A stretch of 64,000 nucleotides of DNA from Kalaharituber pfeilii (GCA_015179045.1 WHUZ01000006.1:1860001-1924000); one strand, 5' to 3'; numbered from the stretch's first letter, positions 53,336-63,935 are shown. The notes: generated by a model not told the origin, from the letters alone. A program made the numbers and translations.

Positions 53336-55228
53336 ATGGCCCCTCCAAGGAAGGCTAGTTATAATGAAACTCCCAGTCGTACCTCCGACTGCTTCAAGAA
53401 GGACAATGCCGCAATCAGCCCAGGGGTGAAGGTCAAGATTGAACCAGGGCTGGCCGACGGTGGGGATGACCCTTATGAGGGTACCGCATGTGTGGAATGG
53501 AATAAAACAAACCTCAAAGAATGGCTCCCTGGTCAATTGTTGGATTTGATTCAAGCATCTACTGTAAGTATTATATTCATCAGGCCATACCTCTCGGAGC
53601 CATACCCAAAGGAGAATAGAGTACCACTTGGAGTACATGAGCTGTAGATACAGTACGCAGAATGCTACTGGGAATTATAGACTCGAAAGGAATGGATACA
53701 GAAAGTTCGCTGGCTTGTTGGCATCATCACGGTCAAAGTCCGTGCTCTGGGAGACGATTTGATCCGTAGCTTGTTGCTCCTGCTCACCCCAAAAACTCCT
53801 GGCATGGTTGAGGTTGCCCGCGAATATCAGTACATTAAAGATCTTACCCTTGAAATCCAAGGTATTCTTGTTGGTTGCTTTGAGACCCTTGCTCGCTGCT
53901 ACCTTGGTTCCCCAGCTGGGATTGAGTACCTCAAGGATACTACAAAGAAAACCGGGAAATCAAAAAAGAAATGTGGAGATCCTGATGCCGATGCTATCTC
54001 TACTTTTTTCCAGTTCACTCATGGAGAAATACTTATGTTATGGTCTGTTGCTTCCCGATATTTTGATGTATCGGTTAAGAATCCTCACACTGGCGTGGGT
54101 CGTGAATTTGTTCAAGCCCTGACAAATAGTGCCATTACTATCGTGGCAAGATATATCTGACTATTGACCCTAAATGGAATTGTTCAACCATCTCTCTCTG
54201 TTGCGGTACGCATCAAGGAATTTCATTGCACCAATTGGCCGGAGCTTGCTGGGTGGCTACCCCTTGTGAAGTTATGGGAGGGACCTAGAACTCCAGAAGA
54301 ATGGGTCATGGAACCAATGATATATGATGACCCTCGTGAGACACCTGCCTGGGGTGAACTATTAAAGAGATTGGGATTTGAACAAAAGAAAAAGGAGTAT
54401 GGAGAAATAAAGTCTATTGACTGGTCAAAAGTTGGTGGGGAGGTTGGTGATACAGACTGACCCGATTCTCAATATAGTAGAACAATACTACCAGAAGACT
54501 CTAATATGAAGGGTCAGGATGACATTATCATTACTAGTTCCATGCATTTGGGTACCCACATACCTGAGCCTGTGTCAGAAGACGAAGATGAAATGTTTGG
54601 CTTGAATGATGTGACTGCAGGTTCTACTGAAAATTGGGAGAAAGTTTTACCGAATACTCGACTACACAATGTATCAGTACCAATGGAAATTGGAAGTGAG
54701 TTCCATAATGGGACTAACCCCGAGTTAGTTAATCAGACAGCTATGGAAGAATTAATGGAGCAAGAAGAACTTGATGAGGAATTCAACAACCAGACTATTC
54801 AACTAGTCAAAAATAAACTCACAGATGAGGATATGCTTGATTATGTGACTGATGAGGCTATGAAAATTGCAAGCTTGAGGCCTTTCGGGAGAGCCTGTTA
54901 TGTCTTAGAGGAACTTAAAGCATGCTCATATCGAAGTGACCTCATTGGCATGAGAGAACGTGCCAAAAAGGAAGAGGCAGAAGGACTTATGCAAGAGATA
55001 ATCGACGCCCAAAAAAATGCTAAGAGGGATATGGATCTTTATCTAGAACTGAAGAACGAAAAACATGGATCCCTGAAGGCAATATCAACTATATATAAGG
55101 AGACGATTTCCATGAAGTTGGGGACCTCAGTAGGAATTGAGGCACTGAAGCGAACTAGTACAATATACCATCAAGCGGCCACAGACGTGATGTATCCAAG
55201 AGGTAAACATCAGCAATTGAGCACATAA
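53336..55228 (+). CDS. Unknown multi-exon gene
   Basis: Exon 1 at 53336-53563 (MAPPRKASYNETPSRTSDCF...), a 117-nt intron (GTAAGT to TAG at 53680), then one phase stays open to 55228 except for TGA at 54158 and 54458. Both TGAs lie within CTGAC, the branch-site consensus. A 66-nt intron 54412-54477 fits the phase and would remove the second; one ending at 54211 could remove the first. So the gene may be intact with about four exons (over 550 aa), or carry two nonsense mutations. The protein has a hydrophobic helix (DLIRSLLLLLTPKTPGMVEV), a Trp-rich middle (EFHCTNWPELAGWLPLVKLW) and an acidic, coiled-coil-like C-terminus (RERAKKEEAEGLMQEIID). No family recognised. Confidence 0.6.
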
Positions 55229-55842
55229 GAGGAGAGCTTCAGAGTGGAAGGTAGTTCATCTAGTTCTGCCTCGGCGATGGGCAAACGTAAAGAATATGTG
55301 ATAGAAAATGATAGCTTCTTGATGCCAGAGGTGGAAGATTGACTTTGCCATATGAGATGTTTCCTTAGGGGCAGGTGAGTGCTTTAAAGGATCCAGTTTG
55401 ATCATAGTGAGGTTTTTGATTTCATTTATACAATGTAATAACAGCATGACTGTCAGTAGTGATACTTTGTCATACTTACTTTACTGGAGCTATAGTTTAT
55501 TAGATTAGCTAGAATTAGAATATCATTCACTTCTCTCGGGAATTGTTATAATAGTACAAACGGGGTCATATGTATAATAAGAAGTTATATTAAGTAGTTG
55601 CTTTATATAATTAGTCGGATTATAGAGAAGTTAAGCTAGAGGAGAAAATTTCGATCATCTTTTTACAATACTGAAGTTGTTTCTATTCCTGAAATGGTAG
55701 TCGGGGGTGCAGGTGGACTAGCCGTGGCCTGCGGCCACTAAGGCAACGCTGTGTGGGCTGAACCCGACAACTGCAGTCGAACTGTGGAGGTCAATACAAT
55801 ATCAAGTCGGGAGCCTGAGAACAAGCCAATACAAAAGGAAGA
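55229..55842. other. No gene; possible decayed LINE tail near 55551
   Basis: TACAAACGGGGTCATATGTATAA resembles the 3' half of a type II tail, with many changes. Otherwise no feature supported. Confidence 0.3.
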
Positions 55843-56133
55843 TTTTTTTTTTTTTTAATATCATTACTCGCATGCCGCCTGAAAGGCTATGGCGAGGTTT
55901 AAGTAAGTACATATAGGTGAGAAAATAGGAAATATTAAAGTAACATTGGCATGATAACTCCGCTAGTCCTGCCCCGCCCATGTCAAGATTTCCGTCAAAA
56001 GGTCCCCTTCCTCCCCCTCTTCCTTCCCCTTTGTCTTCGGTGGCGTTTTCAGGTCCTCTAGTCCTCCAGGTATTCTCTTCTTCCATGCCGAGCAGGCCGT
56101 CGTGATGTGGCTCAGGTTTTCCGGTGCCCGTCC
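55843..56133 (-). mobile_element. 5'-truncated LINE (type I tail, antisense)
   Basis: ATACAAAAGGAAGA flanks at 55829-55842 and 56134-56147. On the minus strand: GRAPENLSHITTACSAWKK, the end of ORF2 (ILTWAGQD), 3' UTR, type I hairpin and poly(A). Confidence 0.9.
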
Positions 56134-56147
56134 ATACAAAAGGAAGA

Positions 56148-56656
56148 CCTGGCCAGGGGGTCAGAAGAATCCGGGGAGTAGTGTACTGAACAGACCCAAC
56201 TTACAGGTATTCCTGTTCTGGGTCAGCAGATAACATTTGGGTTGCACAAATTTGGGGACTCTGAGATGTCGAATGAAGGATAGGAGTCACGTTTCAGAAG
56301 CAAGTTCTTCATAAATCCTGGAATAAAGTCTACAGAAGGTGATATAGGTATTAGAGGAAAGCTTGCAGAATCAATCCGAAGGCGTGTAGTGTTACGGGTT
56401 GCAACTGACCGTCTTGCAAACCGTTGTACCAAAAGGTAGAACTACCGGTGACCCCTGGTAGTATGGTCGGGATATATAGGAGTATCCATGCATACGGGCT
56501 CTTAGTACCGGTTCGCGCCAGGTCTTCAGGCATAGCAGGGGTGGGCTGGTTACATGCACTCGTAGCTCACTGCATTTTAGCCCTGCTCTGGGTACGCTCG
56601 CATACCGCCATGTCATACCATCATGACATGCAGCTGCTCATGGGCTGAATTTACAA
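56148..56656. other. No gene recognised
   Basis: Short frames on both strands, none with a recognisable domain. Confidence 0.4.
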
Positions 56657-57066
56657 GTACGTGATTAGCAGATTGATGTTGTAACAACATTAGGGGAGGG
56701 TCGGGACCAAATCATAAATACAGGAACCAGCAGCAGGAAGTCCTTTTGCTTCTAAATACTAGTGTTACATGCCCCAGGAAAAATCTTACTAGTAGTGTGT
56801 TCACTACTTTCTTTAATGGAGAATCAAGTGGATAAATGTTTGGCCTTGGGCATAAAGACAGTTGCATTAACGAGCGCAAACATTCAGGAGGACCCATCTA
56901 TTATTGCAAAGGTGAAGCTGGTTGTTTCGAAATTGTCTATATGCTATCGGAGTTTGCCAGCCTGAATAATAAAACGTTCATGAGTATTACGCAGGCAAGA
57001 CAGTTTAAAGAAGCTCTTGTAAGCATCGTGGTTGATGAGGGGCATTTAGTACATGCATGGTAAGAG
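56657..57066 (+). pseudogene. RecQ-type helicase fragment
   Basis: Reads through QIDVVTTLGEG, a degenerate Walker A region (TSSRKSFCF), a TAA stop, then LHAPGKILLVVCSLLSLMENQ (motif Ia), LGIKTVALTSANIQED, a frameshift near 56910, FASLNNKTFMSITQARQFKEAL and IVVDEGHLVHAW (motif II, DEGH for DEAH). RecQ helicases unwind DNA using ATP; this copy is dead and cut off by LINE-B about 70 bp downstream, probably within an intron starting at 57062. Confidence 0.72.
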
Positions 57067-57138
57067 CTCCTTCTCTATATATCGATTAACATACACTAAG
57101 TGGAAAGCTAAAAGGCGAATATTTCGTCCAAAGTAGCG

Positions 57139-58016
57139 CCACCTTCTGTAGCCTGACTGTCTTACCTCATGGCTCCGGCTCCTTCTTCGCTTTATCTGCC
57201 CTTTCATTGCCCTCTATTCCGATATGTGCCTTCACGCATAGGTCCCTCATCCTCTGCCTCCTCTCTGCAATCAGTTCCATCACACGTATCAGGTCCGCAG
57301 TCTTCGCTTTGCCTGTTCTCCCTGCACTTCTGACTGCACTGATTGCTGCTGTGGAGTCCGTGAGTAGCAGCACCTTTGCCCTATTGTCAGGCAGACAGAG
57401 CAGCCAAGATAGGCGCACTACTCCCCTACCAGATCACGGAGGCCGGGATGTGCACCGAGGCGAGAGCCCGACGAGCGGAGGAAAGAAACAGTCTGGGAAT
57501 AAGTTACAGGCCTCTGCAGCGGTTAAGCGGATTGACAGCCACCTTAGCAGGACTGCTGAAGGGCAAAGGTCTCAGAGCATAAAAACTCAAAGTCGACAAA
57601 GCGGAAAGCCCGGAGTGCCGATGGTGTAGAGAAGGGGAAGAATCGGCAGCACACATCTGGGATGAGTGCAGGGTGTGGAGTCAGAGATGGCCAGCGTGTC
57701 GGGAGGTGGTGAGAGAACCACCAAGAGCGAAGAGGAGGAGAGAGACCCGCTGGCGGCCATGCTAGGATGGGCGGGGAGGGAGTAGGAGTCGAATGTATTT
57801 CCGAAGGGGAAGGTCATCTCATTGTCCTATATCCTATATTCCTGTGATTTGTCAATGTGGATTCTATTTAGCTAGTTATCTCCTATGTGCCTTTTATCTC
57901 GCCATAGCCTATAAGGCGGCATGCGAGTAATGATAAAAAAAAAAAAAAAAAGAATTTGCCCTATTGTCAACAGCCTCCAGGGCTCCTTTGATCCCAACAA
58001 CCTCTCCGCCCCGTAC
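57139..58016 (-). mobile_element. LINE-B copy 2 (antisense), split by the same LINE as copy 1
   Basis: Homologous to 19050-19990, with the same nested insertion at the same base. The minus strand encodes KVLLLTDSTAAISAVRSAG and CVKAHIGIEGNERADKA (RNase H). The right end is cut by the Gypsy LTR at 58017. Confidence 0.88.
57390..57954 (+). mobile_element. 5'-truncated LINE (type I tail) nested in LINE-B copy 2
   Basis: TTTGCCCTATTGTCA duplications at 57375-57389 and 57955-57969; same site as 19320-19883. The ORF2 frame is broken (stop after GKGLRA), so this copy has decayed more than its partner. Confidence 0.92.
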
Positions 58017-58520
58017 TGTAACGGCGGACGTGGTCTGGGGCCCGTGGATGACGGCGATCTACGGAGCGCAGGCAGGAGGCGGCAGGCGGCAGTTCAGCAG
58101 TTCGCGGGTTCAACGGTTCACAGCGGTACAGCAGTTCAGCGGATCGGCACAGCAGGTAACCACTCTACTTAGTAGAAACTAAATACAAGAGGTTGCGTAA
58201 AGAGAAAAAGGAAAGGAGAACACACAGCCATGAACACCACTTATATACACTTTCGAGACTGCAATACGCACTCAGGTCACATCCCTTTTACCCATATATA
58301 TTGTACCGACATCCTGAAATGCTTGTCAGAGGTCATCTTTTGGCATGAAGCTATCATCCTGAAATGCTTGTCAGAGGTCATCTTTTAGCGTGAAGCTATC
58401 ATCCTGAAATGCTTGTCAGAGGTCATCTTTTAGCGTGAAGCTATCATCCCGAAATGCTTGTCAGAGGTCATCTTTTAGCGTGAAAATATTTACCCGGCTC
58501 GCTATAAATATCCCGTTACA
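58017..58520 (-). repeat. 3' LTR of Ty3/Gypsy element 1
   Basis: On the minus strand the LTR starts TGTAACGGGATATT, directly after a polypurine tract (AGGAGGGGAATAG), and ends CCGTTACA at 58017, so both ends carry TGTAACGG in inverted form; 504 bp. A TATATAAG promoter-like box lies at about 58241-58248. Four 45-bp tandem units (ATCCTGAAATGCTTGTCAGA...) occupy 58311-58492. Confidence 0.85.
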
Positions 58521-58569
58521 CTATTCCCCTCCTAGGCCGAGCTCCTGCGAGGCTCAGTTGTTACTGCTG

Positions 58570-59739
58570 CTATGGTCCAGGTTTGTCTGGGTATTGCTGA
58601 TGGAACTTGTGAACAGCATCGAGGTGGCTCATTCCCTTTGAATGTTGCCAGTCAGGCTGCTCGTAACCTAGCCATTTAACAAGATACTGGAGTTGTCTGC
58701 GATATATCCTTGAGTCCAGGATCTCTTCAACATGGTAATATTCCTCTTCATCAACAATAATTGGTGGAGGTGCAGGAATGTGTTGCCCGGGGTATGGATC
58801 ACTAGCTGCAAGATCTAGTAAGGAAACATGAAAGACATTGTGGACTTGCATAGTAGTAGGAAGCTCGATTCGGTAGGCATATGGAGAGATTTTCTGCAGA
58901 ATTTTGAAGGGTCCAAGGCGGCGGTGGTCTAATTTTCGGGAGGGACGTCGAGTAGTAATATTCTTCGCATTTAGCCACACTATGTCCCCTGGCTGGAAGT
59001 CTGGAGCAGGAAGGCGGTGTGCATCTGCATTTTCCTGGTATCTGTGTTGGGCCCTACGCATTTCAGCTCGTAAGTGGTCAACAGTTGCTTTAAGAGCTTC
59101 GGCATGACTAGACGCAGTTTGTACATCCTTATCTCGATGTGGTCCTTTGGCTGGTTGAAGTTCTTCAGTCCAGTATGGGTCAAATGCGTAATTGGCAAAG
59201 AATGGGGAGATGCCTGTAGTTTCCGATGCATTATTATTGGCTGCAAACTCAGCGAGAGGTAGCCACTCTGCCCAATCGTCCTGAAGGTAGTTCACAAAGG
59301 CTCGAAGGTACTGTTCCATAACTGCATTGACTCGTTCTGTTTGGCCATCAGTTTCAGGGTGGTATGCAGTAGAAAGCTTAAGTTTGACTCCCCATCGAGA
59401 TGTCAGCGCATTCCAAAAGAGTGAGGTGAATTGTGTACCACGGTCGCTGATGATTGTCTTGGGTAATCCATGGATTTTTGCCACATGCGTCACGTATAGT
59501 CTAGCAAGTTCTTCTGCAGTAACAGTATCTCGACAGGGTATTAAGTGCCGCATTTTCGTTAATCGGTCCACCACAACAAGTATTGCATTACTCCCCTCAG
59601 ACCAGGGTAGACCCACAACAAAATCGAGAGATATATCTTGCCAGGGCTTCTCAGGGACTGGTGTAAGAGGACAGATAGTATAGATCACTACCGCCTGTGA
59701 GAGACCGGGAGAGTGAGAGCTGGCGGAACGAACGTACAA
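58570..59739 (-). CDS. Ty3/Gypsy integrase with chromodomain (5'-truncated pol)
   Basis: About 380 aa of integrase: catalytic D, D and E in LDFVVGLPW, ISDRGTQFTS and ETDGQTERVN. Then the GPF module (PGDIVWLNAKNI, RRLGPFKILQKISPYAYRI, VHNVFHVSLL) and a C-terminal chromodomain (EEYYHVEEILDSR, YLVKWLGYEQPDWQ) ending HQQYPDKPGP. Chromodomain integrases steer insertion to heterochromatin. The zinc-binding HHCC, RT and gag are missing because the element is cut at about 59700. No in-frame stop in what remains. Confidence 0.93.
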   Translation of the reverse strand: MYVRSASSHSPGLSQAVVIYTICPLTPVPEKPWQDISLDFVVGLPWSEGSNAILVVVDRLTKMRHLIPCRDTVTAEELARLYVTHVAKIHGLPKTIISDRGTQFTSLFWNALTSRWGVKLKLSTAYHPETDGQTERVNAVMEQYLRAFVNYLQDDWAEWLPLAEFAANNNASETTGISPFFANYAFDPYWTEELQPAKGPHRDKDVQTASSHAEALKATVDHLRAEMRRAQHRYQENADAHRLPAPDFQPGDIVWLNAKNITTRRPSRKLDHRRLGPFKILQKISPYAYRIELPTTMQVHNVFHVSLLDLAASDPYPGQHIPAPPPIIVDEEEYYHVEEILDSRIYRRQLQYLVKWLGYEQPDWQHSKGMSHLDAVHKFHQQYPDKPGP

Positions 59740-59831
59740 CTGATAGTGCGAGCGGGTGCGAGAGAAGATTGCTTGATTGATTGATGATTACTAGCTAACG
59801 CTCCGTAACCATACAAATATATAACCCATAC
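59740..59831. other. Short spacer, possible LTR debris
   Basis: Follows the integrase truncation point. Weakly similar to 32360-32500; nothing definite. Confidence 0.3.
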
Positions 59832-59844
59832 ATCCCATCACGTG

Positions 59845-59879
59845 ACCCTGCCATGGCCAAGTGCTACAAGCGGGGTTAT

Positions 59880-59911
<32 letters not shown>
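59845..59911 (+). mobile_element. Hairpin-only retroinsertion, type II (LINE-C variant)
   Basis: ACCCTGCCATGGCCAAGTGC, TACAAGCGGGGTTATGTG and poly(A) between perfect ATCCCATCACGTG duplications (59832-59844, 59912-59924). The loop (CCAAGTGC) is that of LINE-C, unlike the CGAACAGC loop of the other copies, yet the insertion starts at the same position. Confidence 0.95.
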
Positions 59912-59917
<6 letters not shown>

Positions 59918-59924
59918 TCACGTG

Positions 59925-60633
59925 CCACCGCATGCCAAGCTTCCCTCTCTTATGCGCACATCCTCATTATGTCAGCGTCCCCACATCCGACCCCCCTTCC
60001 CATAGGAGCGGCCCCATCGCGACACACAATGCTGCAACACCCCGCACCACTCCCTCGAACCTCCACCTTAACGACCAGGAAAGAGCATCAAGACAAGACA
60101 AATCGTGCAAAATGTGCGGAATAATGAGAAGACATGCAAAAATCAATGAAATCAGCAAAAATAGAGCACCACCTCACATCGCTGCGTATACCCCCGGTTG
60201 ACGTCAGAAGCGTTGTATCCCTGTAATCCTTCCCCCAATGACCTCCGGAACAAAGAGCTAACAAAACCATAGAAGCATAGGAAAAGCACAAAAACATGAC
60301 GAAGTCGATGAAATCCACAAAATCCGCAGAACCAACCGTTTACCCTCTCCCGCCCCGATCGCATTCAACGTATAAACCAAGGAACAATGACGACACACAA
60401 AGAAATGCCAAGAACTGCAAGGAAATTGACCGCATTTACCACCATTCCGACCCCCCTTCCAAAAAAAGCGGCCCCCTCGCGACATACCAAGCGAAGCGAA
60501 CAAATCAAACAAACAGACAGATGAACCAAGCAAGTCAAGCAGCAAACAAACAGATGAAAGCGAAGAAATCAAAGGAAATTCTATACCTACCGCTCTTCCA
60601 ATGCTCGGCCCCCCTTCTCTCAACTTCTGCTCA
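59925..60633 (-). repeat. Probable 3' LTR region of Ty3/Gypsy element 2
   Basis: On the minus strand a purine-rich tract (GGGGGAGGAGGAGGAGGAG) precedes TGAGCAGAAG at 60633, a plausible LTR start. The other end is not resolved. Internal repeats about 460 bp apart share GACCCCCCTTCC...GCGGCCCC and TCGCGACA (59990 and 60450). Confidence 0.5.
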
Positions 60634-60671
60634 CTCCTCCTCCTCCTCCCCCGAATCGTCCTCATCGCGGT

Positions 60672-63600
60672 CTACCCCCGGCGCGGAAAGAACCTCTTGA
60701 TGCGGTCACCGGCAATGATGCTATCCATGGGTGTGCCATCGAGCTCTGCAAGCAAATACGTGCCCCTATCCCTCTTGATATCCCTGATGATATAGGGCCC
60801 CATCCACCGGTTATCGAGCTTCCTGGACCACTGCTTGTCAAGCTGGCTATTGTATACCAGGACCATATCACCTATTTGCAGCTCTTCCCCTCCGGCTCGC
60901 TTCCTGCGGTTGGCATCGAAGTATCGCTTATTGTCCATCCGGCTTGTCTTCAGGTGCTCTGCTGCCGCTTTGAGATCCTCCTCTCGCCTCTCGAGCTGCC
61001 GTGCCCTCGCTGCAAGCAATTGTTCCCTCGATTGCACCTTCTCCCACTCCACCATGGCCCACGATGCGGCGGATATTTCCACTGGGAGCACACAATCCTG
61101 GCCAAACACGAGCTTATATGGCGGAAATCCGGTCGATGCGCGAGTGGTGACACGATCTGCCCAGAGAACTGCCGGAAGTCGCTTTACCCACTTGTTTCCC
61201 TTATTCCCTCCGAGCTTTGCGAGCGCATCTACGATCTGCTGGTGTCCACGTTCCACGAGACCATTCGACTGCGGGTGATATGTGGCAATCCTGACGTTCT
61301 GGATACCATACCTGGCCATTAACTCCTGCGTGAGAGCTTGGTTTTCCGGCCCGTTGTCGCATACTATCCTTCCGGGAACGCCGAATCGAGATATCCACTC
61401 ATAAATAAATGTTGCGATGGCCCTGGAGTTCGCCTTGCGCAGTGGCTTCGCTTCCACCCATCCGGAGAAATCATCCCGCATAGCTACGAAATAGCTGAAC
61501 CCCTCGTCCTTTGGCATATGCACCACGTCGAGACCAACCTTCCTCCATAGTGCGCTATACAATGTGGGATGCAGCTCTTCGGTAACCCTTCCTGGCGCTC
61601 TCTTCTGGCACGGTTCGCAACTCCTGACGTACTGCTCGACATCTCGATAAAGACCCTTCCACCAATACCGCAGTGCAATCTTGTCATAGGTGCCCTTGAT
61701 GCCACGGTGCCCGCTTTCGTCATGCAGTTGTCGGATTATCTCGAGCTTCTCGTTCCCCCAGACGACCCTCTTCGGCGGCATGTTAATTCGCGAACGGCGG
61801 AACAGCTTACCCTCTGCTACCAGGAAGTGGAGTGCGAATCTCCAGAACGAATGGAATTGCTTGTCTGTCATCTCGGGAGGCCTTTCCATGGTAACCAGGT
61901 ATCGTGCAACCTTGCGGAGCTCTTCAGGCATACCTTCATTAACCCCTTCCACGTTATTGACCCCTCCTACCTCCCATGCAAGTGCTGACAGGTCCGCATC
62001 CATCGCGTCTTCCAGGTCCTCCGGATCGCTATCCTCTGAATCTGAGCCGACCCCCCTTCCGCGTCTTGACAATGCGTCCGGTCCACCGTGCTTTTTGCCC
62101 GCGACATGCTTAATATCGAATGCGAAGAGTCGTATCCATGCGAGCCACCTATTGACCACCGAGCCTGGTAAATCCGACGCTGGCTGATTGAGCTGGTGTA
62201 CTAGCGTTTTGGCATCAATTTCAACGAGGAACCTCACGCCGTAGAGGTAAAAACGAAACTTCTTGAGCGCTTTCAACAACCCCCTGCATTCGAGCTTTCC
62301 AGAGTCGTATTTCTTCTCTGCTGGTGTCCAGAGTCCACTCTCGTACCGTGCGGGATGTCGCTTAGTGCTGCATTTGCCTTCGGAACACTCCTCTTCCTGC
62401 TGCAATATCGCACCCCAGCCGAGGAGTGACGAATCCACGGACAGAACGATCCTTCCCGAGCTTTCATAATCGATCGGCTTCAATGCGGGCGCGGATGTCA
62501 GTGCCTTTTTGAGCTTATCCATGGCTTCTTGCTGTTCGACCCCCCATACGAAGCCTCCCTTTTTGAACGTGCGGAAGATTGGTTCAGCAATGGCAGCGAA
62601 GTCCTTGACCCAGATTCTATAGTACACGCAGAGCCCGATGAAAGCCTTTGCATCTGTGGTGTTCTGACAAGGTGCCCAGTTCACGATTTTCCTCACCTTC
62701 ATCTCCTCAGGTGTGCGACCATTTGCTCCTGTCATGTATGCTACTAATTTGACGACTGATTTCAGGAACTCGCTCTTTTCACCTGAGATTGTGCCCCCTG
62801 CGCGCTCGATGTCTGCCAGGACGAGGTCTAGCGAGATGATGGCTTCCAGAACAAATTTCCGCACCCCCGGCGCAACCTCTATAGGCTTCCCACTCTCTGG
62901 ATCCAAAAACCAACTGCGGGTACGCGGTCTAGCCACGACGTCATCGATGAAAGGTTTTCCCCTCCCGGCTGCGATCTGGTCTTTTAGCGCCTTGCGAATA
63001 ACACGATCGAATAATTGCACGCCATTGGTGTAACCCTGTGGGAGCGTGGTCATGCGCAGTAGGCCGAATGGTGTCATGAATGCCGTCATGTCCCTGGATT
63101 CCGGTGCGAGAGTACACTGATCGTAGCCAGAGAACAGGTCGAGGAGTGAAATGAGCGGGTACCCTGCGAACTCTTCGCTGAACTCATCGGCGGAAGGTGG
63201 TAAACTTGCGTCCTTAATCGTCACTGCATTCAAGCGTTGCGCCGCATTGATGAGTCGGTACTGACCACTTTTCTTCGGGACCAGAAACCATGGATTGCGA
63301 TATGGGCCAAAACTACGCTCCAATGCACCACAATCGAGCTTTTGCTTCACGATTCGCACAACCTCTGCCTCAAGAGCTTTGGGAACCCGGAACCCTGGTA
63401 CCTGCCACGGAGTATGCTGCACGGTCGGAATGACATGTGGCGGCTCGATCTCGTCGATGAATCTACCCTTTTCCGTGAAATCGAATGCGAACGCGGCCTC
63501 ACGGTTGTATAGCACTTCCATTAGGACATCCAGTTCCGCCGCGGTCAGCCCCTCACCTATCTTTAATCGCGCTACCCGTTCCGGAGTAAGCCGTGTCCCT

Positions 63601-63935
63601 CTGCGTATTGACGAGAATTTTGGCGTGATCCATTGCGAATATTTCGACTCCTCCTCGCGCACAGCTTCCGTGCTCGTACCCGGTCTCTTCTCTTTACTGA
63701 TCAGCCGGTCCTTCCAATCCTCCTCACCTCCCGGCTTTAACCCCCCTTCATGCGGTCTATTAACCGGCCGAACCTTATCCTTTTTCCGCTTATATAAGGT
63801 CAGCGCGCTCCCGCCTCCCCCTCCGCTCCTACCACCGCTCCTGCTACCGCTCCTGCTACCGCTCCTGCTACCGCTCCTGCTACCGCTTCCGAACCCCCTC
63901 CCTTCCAACATCTCCAACCTCTCCATGCATATCAC
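60672..63935 (-). CDS. Ty3/Gypsy polyprotein: RT, RNase H, integrase
   Basis: 1087 residues with no interruption. The N-terminus has a (GSR)n low-complexity stretch from 12-bp repeats. Reverse transcriptase spans about 150-400 (GPYRNPWFLVPKKSGQYRLI, LPQGYTNG, catalytic FIDD near 329-332). RNase H has D501, E549, D574 and D620. Integrase follows: HHCC about 738-776 (LHDESGHRG...CEPCQKR), then D803, D860 and E895 (HPQSNGLVERGH), and a C-terminal GPY-like module. There is no protease or gag in the window; they would lie beyond 64000. This RT lineage is common in Pezizomycotina. No chromodomain seen, unlike element 1. Possibly active. Confidence 0.93.
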   Translation of the reverse strand: MICMERLEMLEGRGFGSGSRSGSRSGSRSGSRSGGRSGGGGGSALTLYKRKKDKVRPVNRPHEGGLKPGGEEDWKDRLISKEKRPGTSTEAVREEESKYSQWITPKFSSIRRGTRLTPERVARLKIGEGLTAAELDVLMEVLYNREAAFAFDFTEKGRFIDEIEPPHVIPTVQHTPWQVPGFRVPKALEAEVVRIVKQKLDCGALERSFGPYRNPWFLVPKKSGQYRLINAAQRLNAVTIKDASLPPSADEFSEEFAGYPLISLLDLFSGYDQCTLAPESRDMTAFMTPFGLLRMTTLPQGYTNGVQLFDRVIRKALKDQIAAGRGKPFIDDVVARPRTRSWFLDPESGKPIEVAPGVRKFVLEAIISLDLVLADIERAGGTISGEKSEFLKSVVKLVAYMTGANGRTPEEMKVRKIVNWAPCQNTTDAKAFIGLCVYYRIWVKDFAAIAEPIFRTFKKGGFVWGVEQQEAMDKLKKALTSAPALKPIDYESSGRIVLSVDSSLLGWGAILQQEEECSEGKCSTKRHPARYESGLWTPAEKKYDSGKLECRGLLKALKKFRFYLYGVRFLVEIDAKTLVHQLNQPASDLPGSVVNRWLAWIRLFAFDIKHVAGKKHGGPDALSRRGRGVGSDSEDSDPEDLEDAMDADLSALAWEVGGVNNVEGVNEGMPEELRKVARYLVTMERPPEMTDKQFHSFWRFALHFLVAEGKLFRRSRINMPPKRVVWGNEKLEIIRQLHDESGHRGIKGTYDKIALRYWWKGLYRDVEQYVRSCEPCQKRAPGRVTEELHPTLYSALWRKVGLDVVHMPKDEGFSYFVAMRDDFSGWVEAKPLRKANSRAIATFIYEWISRFGVPGRIVCDNGPENQALTQELMARYGIQNVRIATYHPQSNGLVERGHQQIVDALAKLGGNKGNKWVKRLPAVLWADRVTTRASTGFPPYKLVFGQDCVLPVEISAASWAMVEWEKVQSREQLLAARARQLERREEDLKAAAEHLKTSRMDNKRYFDANRRKRAGGEELQIGDMVLVYNSQLDKQWSRKLDNRWMGPYIIRDIKRDRGTYLLAELDGTPMDSIIAGDRIKRFFPRRG

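Noticed and set aside
54158..54160. Programmed stop-codon readthrough at TGACTA
   Set aside because: Not claimed as the main reading, because a second TGA follows 300 bp later and both sit in CTGAC branch-like motifs; introns or decay are more likely.
58570..63935. A single large Gypsy element covering both pol regions
   Set aside because: The integrases differ in sequence, only the left one has a chromodomain, and each has its own purine tract and LTR-like end; these are two elements.
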